64,000 nucleotides of DNA from Micropterus salmoides (lineage: Eukaryota > Chordata > Actinopteri > Centrarchiformes > Centrarchidae). Positions within the stretch are counted from its first letter, which is position 1; each line of letters starts with the position of its first letter. Where the stretch lies: the NCBI RefSeq assembly GCF_014851395.1, contig NW_024044681.1, forward strand, positions 22,817,036 to 22,881,035, written 5' to 3'. A program made the translations under genes and the position numbers. Of this stretch, positions 22,259 to 34,500 are shown in pieces. Below the pieces are notes generated by a model. The model had not been told where the DNA came from, did not search any database, and saw nothing but the letters and a program-made list of their open reading frames with translations.

Positions 22259-24151
22259 TTCAGACTGTCCTATATGATATGATATCACTCACAGCTCTGC
22301 TCTACTACTCTTTACTCTCACGGTGTTAATCTGGTTCTCCATGTCTTATTCCTGTAATGTGCTGCCTATGTGTAGGCTATTATTTGCACTTTCATTTGTA
22401 CATTCATACATTTAGTTTATTTGCACTGTGTGGCTATAACAGAAGAAGGGATACTTACCACATTCAATAAGGCTGATAATCTGACAACTCAAGTTGGTTT
22501 ACATAATGCATTATAACGACGCTGTTATAATGCTTTTATCAATGATTTGCAGACATAATTCATAAATAACCACTAACACTGTAACCATTTTAAAGTAATG
22601 AAAGTGACATTTACTGAAACTGAAGGTTACAAATAATTAAAGAACTATCCAGCAATTGGATTGTCTGAAGTTGAAATTCACTTTACTAATATTGTGCATC
22701 AGTAAAGTTTCTACTGAGTGTCAGGTGACTCTTGCAAATAACTGGTTTATATTCGGGGTATACATTAATCTAACATGGGTTCAGGATTCCAAATTCTGCA
22801 CAAATCCAGCTATTGTAGGAAGGCTGACACATTGTTTTACATATTTTCTATTAATAGTAGGTTGAATATCAGAGAAATATGCAAATAAATGCTATATCCA
22901 ACATAGCTTTAGAGTGTTGTGATGGTTTCCAAGGATACCTATATCAGATCTGAACACATTCAAATATCTCATACTTCATAAAAATTAAATATAGTCCAAT
23001 GTAGACAAGCTTTATGGATTATTATTGACATTGTTATACACATCCTGTCTGTTTGACAGGTACATTCCAAAATGCACTATTATATATCCATCTTGGATGA
23101 GAAAATGACCTGAATACTCAGGGTTTCCAAAGCATAAATGTTCTTATTTTTTCATATTGCCAATAAAAGACCTAGGGTATCTTGGGTTTTCTTTGAAAAA
23201 TGCCATTATTTGTTTTGATTTTGTCTGACAATGTCTCCATTTTACAACAAAAAGTCTTTGTTTCCCTAACTTATACATGCTACTGCCACCTTTGTTAATA
23301 CTAATTAAAAATCTTTTCATCTTGCAGGATTTGGGGATCCTCAGTCTGGGTTAGGAAACTTTTCTCGTAGGGGTATGCATGCTGCACTCCATGCCTACAT
23401 GAACGGATCCATGTCCTCAGTACAGGGCTCAGCAAATGACCCCATATTCCTTCTCCACCACGCTTTTGTTGACAGGTGAGATACACACAGACACACATTT
23501 TATCATTTGAATACACTAACGCACTTGCACCTAACACAGCAATACTGATTTTTGTTTTTATTTTTCCATGACAGCATTTATGAGCAGTGGCTCAGGAGGC
23601 ATAGACCATCTCCATCAGAGTATCCAGAGTCTAATGCTCCTATAGGGCACAATGGCGAATACCACATGGTGCCCTTCCTGCCCCTCCACAGAAACAGAGA
23701 ATACTTCATTTCCAGCAAGGTCCTTGGATATGAGTATTCATATCTGCTGAATGCTAGTAAGTTCTGTCTAAGCTGAACTTTTCTATTTTCCACATTGACT
23801 TGCATTTCAGGAAATTATTTACTGATATCGATTATTATCCGAATTATAATTTAGCACACCCAGATATAGTTTACTTACTCTGCTTGTTTTACTTTTTTTC
23901 CAGACCAGAGGCTTACAGAATCCATACGTCCTTACCTCGAGGAATTACAGGATGTCTGGCCCTGGCTGCTGCTTGCAGGGCTCTGTGGAGGAATTGTAGC
24001 AATGTTCATAGCTGCTGCTGTACTGCCTGCAAAACGACGGCTACATAGGGGGAAGTGGAAAATGTTATTTGCTCTCTCAGAAAGACAGCCACTTATCAGG
24101 AGCAGTGACATAGAGGAAAACAAACAACGTAACTACCAAACACCGATGTGA
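20582..24151 (+). CDS. tyr: Tyrosinase, complete (5 exons, 538 aa)
   Basis: Tyrosinase is the copper monooxygenase that hydroxylates tyrosine to DOPA and oxidises it to dopaquinone, the rate-limiting step of melanin synthesis in melanosomes of melanophores and retinal pigment epithelium. Exons 20582-21403, 21982-22198, 23328-23475, 23575-23756 and 23904-24151 join in frame into 538 residues. Exons 2-4 are 217, 148 and 182 bp, the same lengths I recall for human TYR. Visible features: a signal peptide (1 to about 16); a cysteine-rich EGF-like region (24-112); CuA histidines H180, H203 and H212 (WMHYYVS, FAHW, PWHRAYLLHWE); CuB histidines H364, H368 and H391 (MHAALHAYMNG, LLHHAF); a membrane helix at about 476-498; and a short cytosolic tail with the melanosome-sorting motif ERQPLI (516-521). 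All copper ligands are present and no frame breaks were seen, so it should be functional. It lies head-to-head with grm5. No polyadenylation signal stood out just downstream. Confidence 0.98.
21404..21981 (+). other. tyr intron 1, containing repeat copy B
   Basis: A 578-bp intron. Its middle (21605-21744) is the second copy of the repeat seen at 17275-17436. Nothing else was recognised. Confidence 0.65.
21605..21744 (+). repeat. Dispersed repeat, copy B, in tyr intron 1
   Basis: Same orientation and same ordered blocks as 17275-17436 (for example TTCTGACAGGGG, TTATTTTTCATTAGTTTATA, GCCACTGGTGATTTGC). It lacks a segment present in the other copy between CACATGTA and GCCACTGG. Confidence 0.75.
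21982..22198 (+). CDS. tyr: tyr exon 2
   Basis: Residues 275-347, VLCSQAEEYN through FRNTLEG. The acceptor is CATCAACAG|GTG and the donor is GGAAG|GTCAGA. A (CA)n tract begins 24 bases into the following intron. Confidence 0.97.
22199..23327 (+). other. tyr intron 2
   Basis: A 1.1-kb AT-rich intron with a (CA)n microsatellite at 22223-22254. No other feature was recognised. Confidence 0.6.
22223..22254. repeat. (CA)n microsatellite
   Basis: About 30 bases of CA dinucleotides just inside tyr intron 2. Confidence 0.95.
23328..23475 (+). CDS. tyr: tyr exon 3 (CuB site)
   Basis: Residues 347-396. It contains MHAALHAYMNGSMSSVQGSA and NDPIFLLHHAFVD with the three CuB ligands. The acceptor is TCTTGCAG|GA and the donor is GACAG|GTGAGA. 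It is only 99 bases from exon 4. Confidence 0.97.
23575..23756 (+). CDS. tyr: tyr exon 4
   Basis: Residues 396-457. It encodes IYEQWLRRHRPSPSEYPESN, APIGHNGEYHMVPFLPLHRN and GYEYSYLLNA. The acceptor is CATGACAG|C and the donor is GCTA|GTAAGT. Confidence 0.97.
23904..24151 (+). CDS. tyr: tyr exon 5 (membrane helix and cytosolic tail)
   Basis: Residues 457-538. A polypyrimidine tract and CAG precede it. The helix WPWLLLAGLCGGIVAMFIAA is followed by basic residues (PAKRRLHR), the ERQPLI sorting signal, and a TGA stop at 24149-24151. Confidence 0.95.
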
Positions 24152-24464
24152 AGGCATGACCTGAAAAGCAGTGTTGTTATGTATTTGTCGTATAGCACCG
24201 GACAGATGATAACATTTCTTGTTCCTTCACTGTGCCTGCATTTCAAAACTTCACCACATACTTGTCTTTTTCTCTTTTCAAGTAGTAATTCAGCAGTGAC
24301 ATAGTGCCACCTATTGGTCTGGAATAGGATTGGCTTTTTAGAACACAACAACAACCCCCCTTTCAAAGTGTTACTTCTACACTAAAACAAAGTGGGATTT
24401 GTATTCTCACAGTGACAGATTATATGTCCCTCTTGTGTTCTCAAGTGACAGTCTTTCATCCAAG

Positions 24465-25070
24465 AATGTTTTTTTATTTCGCTGGCGTCTTTTCATACAC
24501 TGTCACTTGTTGCAGGCTCGTAAGCCTCTGTTCTTCTGCTGGGTATGTGAAGGTCTCTGGCAGCACACACAGGTGTGAAGCATCCGAGGTCTTTCCATCT
24601 GTCAGAGTATAGCTGTGAGGTCCTTTCTGCTGTGTCACTTTAAGAGGCTCTCTGGACTTTCCTTTGTTGATATGCACAGGGTTTCTCGTGTGCACAAGGC
24701 TTCTTGGGTGCAGTTTAGGAGTCTTGGCATGTCTGTTGACATCAGTGTATGTTTTCATTTGTAACTGCTTCTTTGCAACTCTGTCTCTCAGTTTATTATC
24801 CTGAGCAGCTGTGAGCTTTGGCTGGAGAGTTTAGTTCTAATCCTTCTTCCATGCATGAGCTGGAAGGGTGACATCTCTATGGTTGCATCTGATGTAGCTC
24901 TGTAGGCGTAAAGGAACTCAGTGACATTTTCTCTTCTGGTGCAGCATCCTTCAGAAAAAGCACAGCCAGTTCAGGGATAACAACCTCTCTCACCTCATGT
25001 TTTTGACTGGAGCAGCATACTTTTTTAATGTGCCAAGTCGTTCCACATGATTTGCATATTTTGTTTGTGG
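24465..25070 (-). pseudogene. Ty3/gypsy retrotransposon relic: gag zinc knuckle near integrase C-terminus
   Basis: On the minus strand 25056-25015 encodes CKSCGTTWHIKKVC, a perfect C-X2-C-X4-H-X4-C retroelement nucleocapsid zinc knuckle. Within about 90 bases and a frame change, the strand continues with an integrase-like region (EFLYAYRATSDAT, SPFQLMHGRR across frames) and then 24758-24474 with RHAKTPKLHPRSLVH, EPLKVTQQKGPHSYTLTDGK and NASHLC-like residues. That last part resembles the integrase C-terminal domain of Ty3/gypsy elements. Protease, reverse transcriptase, RNase H and the integrase catalytic core are absent, so an internal deletion is implied. Stops and frameshifts make it non-functional. 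It lies just downstream of tyr and may overlap its 3' UTR. Confidence 0.72.
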
Positions 25071-25384
25071 CAGAGCATTTGCCAGATGCTTATCTCAGTC
25101 ATTTCTGTAACATTTGTGTGTATGTTCAATAATCTAATCTAACTGATCTTTTGTGAGGTTACCTGCATGGTTGGAGGATTTTGTGTTTCTTTGGCATGGA
25201 GAGCCATTTTATACAAAATCCCACCCAAGCTATACACCACCTATCCACTTACCAGCTACCCAAAGGGCACATTACTTATCCAGCCAGCACAGCAAAAATG
25301 TTAACTGTGCTACTGAACACACACTCCTATGCAAAGCTGCCTCTACACCCAACCTGTTCTCACTCCCGGACTCCTCACATATGG

Positions 25385-25920
25385 ATGCATAGTGAAGACC
25401 CGTCGGGGGATCCCTATAGCGTCATAGTTCAACGCAGAAGGGGTAGCCCTGTAACGTTTTTGACGGTTTAGGTAGGTATATAATAGCCTATTTAACAGAA
25501 AAGACTGAGTAAGGAGGTGGTTCGAGTGGATGGAGGGCCAGAACCCTGACTTTGAACCAAGAGAGCTGTGTTCATGTCCCGTGTGAAACAAAAAGTCAAC
25601 ATTAAATATTTTGATTTAAGTTAAGCGAGTTACTTAAATTGACGTGAGGTAAGTTAATTTACGTGTAAACTGACGTATGTAGTTATTTTAACCCAAACAA
25701 TTATCTTTTCCTAACCTTAACCAAGTAGTTTTGTTGCCTAAACCTAACCAAATTGCAACGTTTCGCAAACTTTAATAACACGGCATTTCAAAAAGATTTA
25801 TTTTGAAAGGCTAACCGGACCTTGCATATTTATTGTCGCTAAGCTTGCTAACTTGACTGCGGTGCCCTGAACGTGTAAAAATGACATAAAGGGGGTAGCC
25901 AGGGCGTTAAAAAGCAACTG
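25385..25920. repeat. Presumed interspersed repeat (AACCTAACC-type)
   Basis: It includes TTTTCCTAACCTTAACCAAG, TAGTTTTGTTGCCTAAACCT and AACCAAATTGCAACGTTTCG, phrases I associate with a repeat frequent in percomorph genomes. The borders are approximate and there is no coding potential. Naming the family needs a repeat library. Confidence 0.45.
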
Positions 25921-28900
25921 AGAATGTGAAAGACGTAGTTGATTTTTCACATTGTGTAAAAAGGCTTTATGTGTTTTGGGTTAAGGTTGTGATTTCACTT
26001 TAGTTTATGGTACACTTCTTTTGTAATGTGTCGCAAATTATCCTCTAATGAATTCTAATAAGGGTCTAACAGTGAATGGAGATGCGATGTCCTGGCAGAT
26101 TCCATAATGTTCCTGGGGTTAGATAGTGACACAGCATTAAATGATCTGACCTCTTAACATCAGATCATTGAATGAACACCAACTGTGTTGAGTGCGTGAT
26201 GTCCATTGGTGGTTGCGCAGGTTAACTGGATAGGTGGTGTGTGATGGCTGTCTGGCAAGGGTGTATAATTTAGTAGGGAAGTAGCCTTTTTGTCCCAAGC
26301 TATCATTTTAATCAAAACAATTGCTTCATTGTGGTTTGGTCCGCTCCTTTATGTTATTTCTAAAAACTCCTGCTGGGAGATGGTTTAATTGTCCCCTCAA
26401 ACACTGTCATTAAATATCAGTTCTTGATGTAACTGGACAGGTGGTGTGCAGTTTGGGTGGGGATTAGAATGAAATTGCCCTCCATATGTTAGCAATAGTT
26501 TCATCATATCTCTGCGCTCCTTGTCAAAACTTATGTTTCTCAGTTATGACATTCACCTTCTGCACAAAATGTTATTTCACAAAGCTGTTACCAATAACTA
26601 AAAGCCAGTCCAATACACTGACTGTATTAAAAAGTAAAACTTATATTACTGGGGAAATATAGATGACTCTGATTGGCTAGTACTCGTTGCCTCCATTGGT
26701 TAAGGTTAGAGGGTTAGCTAATCAGAGGCAGAGTAGTAGGCAGGACTTGCACAAAAGTGGTTTCCGTCAAGTGAGAGCTGTCAAAAATCTGGTTGGAAAA
26801 AAAATTATGTGTCAGGTTAATTCACTCGTATCACCTTATGTGTCACCTCAGTGAACAAGTTTACTAGCTATCTAACCAGCTTATGAACATGATGAAGGTT
26901 TTCTCAAGGAGTAAACCTCAGCTGGCTACCGTCCACTGAAAGTGGATCAACAGCATCAGCATCTGCAAGTGAATCATGGACCGGTGTTGTTTCAGGTTTG
27001 TGAATCCACAGCTGTAAGTTACACTTGTTGCAGTGAGTTGGTGAGGTTACTATTCTCATCTTAATGTATTGCTGGCCAGCTAACGTTGGCTACAGTTATC
27101 ACACTAGTAGAGATAAATGGATGATACAGAAGGTCTGAAGCTTGTTTCACTCATGGTGGCAGTGTTCTGATGATTTATGCTTCCTTGTCGAAAGATGCTA
27201 CCTAAGCTGTTCAAACCTTGAAGTGTTCATGTGACCGATGATGTCACTGGTGCTTCAGAACACGGTTCTTTAATTTTTAGAGTTTTGAAGGTTTAACAGC
27301 TAAACTCTGGAAGGCATAAGAAGAGAGCAAAATAATAGCGAAATTTCCTATTATTCCTGTAATTTCCTCCTGATACCAAGTAATGATAGTGTTGTGTAAT
27401 AATATAATACAAGTAATAGGCTAATTTATTAAATTTACATGAAATGTTACATAAATATCAACCATGAAGTTTCAAAACATAAACTACATAAGTTACACCA
27501 AAGAAAGGTACATTCATGATTTATCAGCAAAGATATATTATCCACGCTTCCTCCACAATAACATCTATATTTAATGCAGCACTTCTGAACAAAGGTAAAC
27601 AGGTTTAATAATAATACGCATGCTCCTTGGATTTTTAAAACACACAAGACTAAAACTATTAATATCAGCAAGGTGTTGTTGTGCTTACCCAGTCTTGAAG
27701 GGCTGCTAAAGTTTTAAAAGCCACCACATGTCACTGTGTTACTCTTTGCGGAGTAAATGTTCTTCTGTTGATCTAAAATTCATTTTGAGTACTTGGCATT
27801 GTTGGGGATTCTTGATTTGCTATTAGATCATGACAAAAATGGTTTCAAGATGAGTAATGCTGTTAATGCCAAATTACTACCCTATGTTATGTATCTTAAA
27901 AATAGTTACATCAGACAATTTGTGCCTCCTTTTAGGTGGCAGGACTGAACATTAGTCATCCTCAACATTTAAAACGACACTCTTATCTCAAACAGCTTGA
28001 AAAACAATGTGCACACATTTAACACACTGCTATACTTCCTGTCTTTTTCTCTTATCAAGTATTATACAGCAGACGGTAACATGCATACGGGTACATTGCA
28101 AAACTGATTTCAAGATTTGAAGATTTAATATACAGTATGTGATGTGTTGGATTACAATTTTTGCGAGTTAGTATGCATTCATTTCTGGGGCAGCATTTGT
28201 GTCATGACATGTCATGTCTAATAATGAATGACTCAATACCAAAACACTGCTTATCCAGACATCTATACATATTTAAATCACTAGCGTTAGGCTCAAGTTT
28301 TGTCTGTAAATAACCAACCAGTCAATAACCAACTGTAGGTGGAGTTAGATCTTTACTGCTGCTGCTATACTGTAGCCTGTCACTGTGCTCCAGCAGCCCC
28401 CCACTCATAGCAATGCATCAGTAGTAGGGCCCTTGCTGTCACCAGCATCATTTAGCTATTTACCATTCTGAATATTCATGTATGTTATGTGCCTCAAATC
28501 TCACTGTGAAAGCCTTGGTTGTCAATACAGATCCCCCATGGCGCTTGATAACATGATGCCAGTCTGATTTATATCAGCAATTACATAGTGCCACTAGCTT
28601 TAACAACACTACAACTGTGAAGTACACAATGACTAATTGTAATGAGTCTTTATTAATGGCAATGTATTTAAACTGTATGAGAAATAAAAACTGTGCATGT
28701 TGGATTTTTGAAACGTTATAAGGCATGTTAAACTTTAAACATGTTCCACGCACAACTTTTAACTCAAATCTTATACATTATGTAATTTCAGACAGAAGTC
28801 CTGTAATATTTATTGGTTTCTGTCATGGAAATGTTCCATAATGACTTTTCACATTTATTCTGTGGGGTTAGATGTTTACCTTCAAAATCAGTTCTGCAGT

Positions 28901-30027
28901 GTGTTGCATCAGTCATGTACGCAGGCCCTTATTATGAAAAACAACATCCTACATACATCCAACTGCCATTCAAAGCGGATACAGATATATTTACAGAAGC
29001 CTTGGGGAACTTTCTTGTATTATCTTCATGTGGGAGTTGACTGAACCACAATTTGATTCAACATTTAAACTGATTCATGTTTGTGGTGTGAGATGTGCTT
29101 TTGGAAATAAAAAGAGGTGATAATGTATTCACAGATGTCATGGTCTGCGACATCTCCACAGCACCAAGACATAGTTCAATACTCTAACCTTAGAGTTATG
29201 TAAAAAAGTAAAGAAAAATTGACATTTGTAAAAAGTCACTGCAATTCCCAAAGTTTCATGTGGTTCAAAATCTTCCCTTTAAAGGTCACACCTACTTTAA
29301 TTAAAGGAAAGAGTTTCTTTCCACGAGGTCCCAACTGTTGGAGAGTCTTAGAGTTAATACCACTCTAACAAAGCCTGCTCTTTATATGCTGCATGTCTGC
29401 CTTAGAAATATTATTCAAAGCAACACACATCACCACATTTTTAAAAGAAAGTTCAACACAGAAGTTTATTTTTGGTAAGATAAATTGGTTCCCTAATAAC
29501 TTTACCCTTATGTCATGGTCTCATTCAGTCAAATTTAATTCATGCATTCTAAGCCTTGAGACATGCTGTCTAGCATAGCATTTTTATAATACAGTACTTT
29601 GCTCTAAATGCTTTGTATTTAATTGACATTCTCATACATTACAGTACATTCTCATTATTAAAACTGCACTATGTTGTTTTGACAAGAAATGAGGACATAG
29701 ATATAGGTTTGATCATTTGGAAGCAAATCTTAATACATTAGGTATAATTAAGTAAATCATGTTATTTTTAGATGCAAAGCCTCTCTGAACTGTAAATGAC
29801 TCTTACTCACTCACAGAATTATGATAAGCTAAGCATGCTCCAATACATTGTCTGCAGTCACATGAATCCAATGACGTTCAAAATTCAGAATGAGGCAGGA
29901 AGTGAATGGCAGAATGGATGAGATGGAGGAAAGCCCATATTGTGCTAGTTATGATTTACTCATTTTGTCATCCAAGTCAACGTGTATGAAATCATCAAAT
30001 TAATTGTTTAATGAGAGCTTTAAACCT

Positions 30028-30560
30028 ATTTTGACCTTTGGGTGAAAAGAGTCATCTATTCAGTCTGACTAACTGTAAAATACGGTCACAATCCCCTTCA
30101 GTTCCTGAGTTACATTGCTGAATAATGGCAAAACACATTTTTTCCAGGACATTAAGATGTCACTGTGATGTTGACTTTTAACCTTTTCGGTAAAACAAAA
30201 ATGTTTATCTGTTGTATTCCATTAAACATCAGTCCGTAATTACCATTATTATCAGTTCTTGAGTTATGGCCACAAATGTGTTTGTTAAGGTCATTTTGAG
30301 GTCACAGTGACCTTCGAGTCAAACATGTCACTAATTCATTGTCAACTGTGAAATACAGTCATCAGTTCTTGAATTATGGCAGAAACACGTTTAGTGATGC
30401 CACAGTGATCTTGACCTTTGGCCCCCCTATTCTAATCAATTTATCCTCTAGTCCAAGTGGACATTTCTGTCAAACTTGGAAGAAATTCCCTTAAGGCGTT
30501 CCTGAGACATCGCATTCACATGAATGGGGCAGATGGACAGGCAACCCAAAAACATAACAA
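30028..30560. repeat. Teleost modular repeat with TGACCT-rich units
   Basis: The phrase CAGTTCYTGARTTATGGC recurs at about 30100, 30253 and 30363, each associated with GTCACAGTGAYCTT and GACCTTT runs. The stretch ends with GTCCAAGTGGACATTTCTGT, CAAACTTGGAAGAAATTCCC and GAATGGGGCAGATGGACAGG. This is a familiar fish interspersed repeat built of divergent tandem modules of 110-150 bp. It is non-coding. Confidence 0.65.
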
Positions 30561-31382
30561 ATTTAGAGCAAATCTACAATTTTAACTGTGCTAAAGGTGG
30601 GATGGTCATAGCTATCAAACATTTCATTACTAAGTGTAAGAGTCCCAAGAAACTATTGTATTTCTTCTAACAGTTTATTCAGAATACACTCCATATTATG
30701 CAAATGTGGACATTTTAGGTTCCAAATTTCTTACTCAAACTACATAGAGCAGCTTCATTATCACACAGACCAGGGAACATATCTGTGAAGACAGCATTTA
30801 GCCTGACGTGATACCTGTGGACAATGCAATAATTTATACAATTTATGACACCAAAGGATGGAATGAATCTTTTACCAAACATTGGTGAAATAGAAAATGG
30901 TCACAACTGTGGTCCATTACGATGTGAGCAGTTCACAAGAAAGGCTTTATGGGTCCGAGATCAAGCATGGTCACAGCTGACTCCTATGTGCGCAGTGTTA
31001 TTTCCCAGGGGATTTCAGTGCAAGTGTGTCATCATCTGACTTGATTGAAAGTTTAAAAGTCAGTGTTCCCTCCATTATCATTCAGTACTTGAGTGAAAAA
31101 TGGGTGTAAAATATACTTGAAGATTCTTCAGCATTCCAACCTATATAATGATTAGCAATAATATAATGATAAGCAATAAAAAAGAGCCAAAACTTGAGAA
31201 AAACAGGCCAAATCAAGAAAGTCGACAACTAAGAGTGAAAAGGGAAACACTGCAGTGTTGAAGAGTAGAGGCCAAAGTTCCATGACAGCAGAAGAGGCAA
31301 ATCTTTAAAAGAGGTAAGAAATGGACTGTGTGGCCTTAGATTCAGCTAAAAATAAACACTATGTTTTAATTTTAATTCCTCA

Positions 31383-31556
31383 TCATTCATCTTCATCCTC
31401 ACTATCAGTCTCCTCTTTTTTCTTCTCGTTCTCCTTGGGGGGGGCAACGGGGGGAGGAAGGTCCAGACGAGCCCATGACATGGGCTCAGACTTCTTCATG
31501 GCTATCTCGATCTTGGCAGCCATCATGTTCACTGTGCTTTTACTTACATCTATCAC
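31383..31556 (-). CDS. chordc1: chordc1 exon 11 (end of CS domain, acidic tail, stop)
   Basis: Residues 285-341 and a TGA stop at 31385-31383. It encodes VIDVSKSTVNMMAAKIEIAM, then EPMSWARLDLPPPVAPPKEN and the acidic end. The acceptor is CTTGCAG|GTG. Confidence 0.95.
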   Translation of the reverse strand: MIDVSKSTVNMMAAKIEIAMKKSEPMSWARLDLPPPVAPPKENEKKKEETDSEDEDE

Positions 31557-34500
31557 CTGCAAGGAAAGGGGGGATGTGACAAAAGGATGGCTTAATAAAC
31601 AGATGGGTATAAAAAAAGTTATTTTCAAATCAAAAAGGCCTGCTATCATACAAAATGTAACGAGTTAGCGCTGTAATTGGGTGTATTTTCAGAAAATTAT
31701 CTTTTTTTTTGCCATCTGAAATCCTACAACAGAATGATCCAAACTCTTAACTGATTATCTCTTAGGTTCAACAAATTAAATCAAATAAAATTGCAATGTC
31801 ACTTATGCGCACTTATCCACACACAGGAATTAATAAAACATGGAATCCAAGAAACACTTGTAGAAACACTGTCCCAGTCCAAAACAGAAGCGCGATAATT
31901 ATTGTTGTTTTACTGTCCAGCCCTACCTAGGATAGATCTGCAGCATATCAAATAATAATACGCTGAAAGTGAAAATGTACTTACTCCCCACAAGCTGATT
32001 TTCTGATCAAATTCCTTCTCTCCCTCAAATATAACGTGGATGTTGAGCTGAAAGAGAGAAGACAAATAAACACAGAAGAAGTGTTTATTTAAGTGAAGAT
32101 GAAGAACTCAATTAAAGCAGTTTAGATTGGGACAGATATCATCTGAAAGACTATAGTATCCCTCACCATGGTGCTGTTTGCATCCACGTAGCTCAGCTCT
32201 GGGACGGCGTTCTTGGCGTAGATAGAGATGATGACCTGCGCCCCGGTCTGGTGCCAGTCAAACCGACATGGAACCACTTTCTTACCCTACAAGGAGATTT
32301 CAAATAAACAACATTTGTAGCAGTCATCATTTGATACACAAATTCAGCCATTCTGTCCCTACCACAAAGCATTGTATCCACAGTGCAAGTGTCCACCACT
32401 AGATGGAGTCACAGCTGAGGTGTGTGTCATGCACACTTGCACACATAAGAGATCACTTGCTGTTAAACAGGCACACCTACCGCATCTTTCTTCTTCCACA
32501 GATGTGTTCCCTTTGCGCAGCCCTCTTGAGAGAGGAAGGTGTTAAAGTCGGAGGTTTTCCTCTTACAGCAGCTCCAGTATTTCATCCTGAAGAAGCAGGG
32601 AAGACATACACCCGCTGGAGTTTTAGAAGTCAGTAACTTGTCACTCAAGAGAACCAGTAAACAAGACAAAGAGGAAAATACTAGTGTTGCTCTTCACACT
32701 TCTTTTAGCTTCCAAAGAATGTCTACCATTTCAGGTCAGTACAGTGAAATGCAGAGATGGAAAGATGTTTTTAAGATTAAATTGTAAAAGTTCTTCATTA
32801 TAGGTAAAAAATTATCATAATACTACTAACCCTTCATGGAAGATAGGAAATCCAGGGTGGTATGAGCACACATCTGAATCGCTTACAGGTCCTTCAAAAC
32901 TCTGAAGATAACACAGATGTGGTTCAAAATACTGAAACTAGGGATGCAGCCAATGATCATTTTCATTGTCGTTTCATCTGTCAATTATTGTCTTGATTAA
33001 CCGATTAGTTCATTGGTCTTTCAAATGTCAGAAAATCCAAAAGCCCAAAATGCCAACCTAAAATGTTTTTTCAGTTTACTGCCGTAGAAGTGTAAAGAAA
33101 ATCTTCACTTTAAGAAGTGAATGTTTTTCCCTTAAAAAATTACTAAATAAAAGTTATTTTTTGAAATGACGTCTTTCCTCAGTACAGTCAAATTTTGATA
33201 TCCTGAAATCTACTGCTTATAAAACATATTTTCGAATATTATTGTAATGACAGAGGTGAAAGTATAATTTTCTGGAAATTAGCATAAACACAAATTCATA
33301 ACAGAACCAATTTAGACTCTACCAAATACTCAAACTGATTGATCAACCAAAAATAGACATCCGTTGAGAGAATATCTCATGGCTTTCAATCTAATGACTT
33401 AAAGTAAAATTATGTAAATTAAGTCCTACTTCTACAAAACCCAAGTCACTCTAAATTTTCCTCAATATTTTAATTTCTAATCTTGAGGTTTCTGCTCTGA
33501 CAGGCCAGATTAGCTTGAGCAAAAACAAATATTTTTTGCTTTGCATCTGTCTCAGGGCAAACGTGGAGGAGGAGGAAAAGGAGCTGTATCTACTTCCTCT
33601 TACTCAGAGCAGTCAGCTCTTTTGGGGTGTTCTGATTTCTTTGTCAGGATCAGCATGATTTGCTTTAATTTAATCATTTCTGTTCATAGAATTTAACAAA
33701 TATGTTGAATTTAATATAAATTATGCATCAATTTAAAAAAAAACAGTACACAATGACATATTCACCTACTTTTGTACATCCTCCATTTTTACAGGATGTT
33801 CCTATCTTGATCTCGTCACTATCTTCCTCTAGAAAGATGGGGAGAGACAGAGAGAGACAAAGAATTGACACCCTTACTTTGAAAAGCATGTTCTGTCCCT
33901 GTCAGCTTGTACTCCACTGCCATTATGTGAATGACACGGGAAAATTCCCAGCGGCCATCCATTAACTTCAACTGTCAACATGACCTTCCTGTGTACTATA
34001 ACAAGACATGGATGGTAGTAGATGGTAGTCTGCGATATAAAGGACAAAAACAACAACAAAACAAAACAGAAACATGGAAATGTTAAAAGAAAGAAAACAA
34101 GGGGAGGATAAATTTCTGTTCTCACCATTCTTCTCAGCCGCATTTTCAGATAGCTTCAGTTTCTCCAGAGCCTGCCTCAGAGAAGCAGAGACTTTATGCT
34201 GCATTCTCACTAACGGCTCATCAGCACTGTAAGGCGTCCAAAATAAAAATTTTTATAAAAAATTAGGCATGAAACAATAACAAAGGGAATGTAGTTACTT
34301 TGTTAATTGAAAACAATTTGGAAGGGTATAAGGATTTTTTCTTTAAGTAAAGAATACATTAATGGCACCATTTCCTTGAAAATTGGGTCTTGGGTACAAA
34401 GCCAGCCTAAGACCAATACAGTATTTGAAAGGAGCTTTACTATTCAGCAGTAATTGGCTCATCAGTAGCTTGTCCACTTTCTGTTTTACCCTGGATACTC

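Larger units (their letters stand above)
24152..31382. other. tyr-chordc1 intergenic region
   Basis: A 7.2-kb region between the convergent ends of tyr and chordc1. It presumably includes both 3' UTRs. It holds the gypsy relic (24465-25070), a presumed interspersed repeat (25385-25920), a stretch at 26650-26760 with short inverted segments (GATTGGCTAG and TTAGCTAATC), and a modular repeat (30028-30560). Apart from those I see no gene. Neither nox4 nor naalad2, which separate these genes in mammals, is detectable. Confidence 0.6.

Noticed and set aside
31321..31668. 115-codon plus-strand open frame with a serine-rich start
   Set aside because: Antisense to the last chordc1 exon. The serine run mirrors the acidic tail codons.
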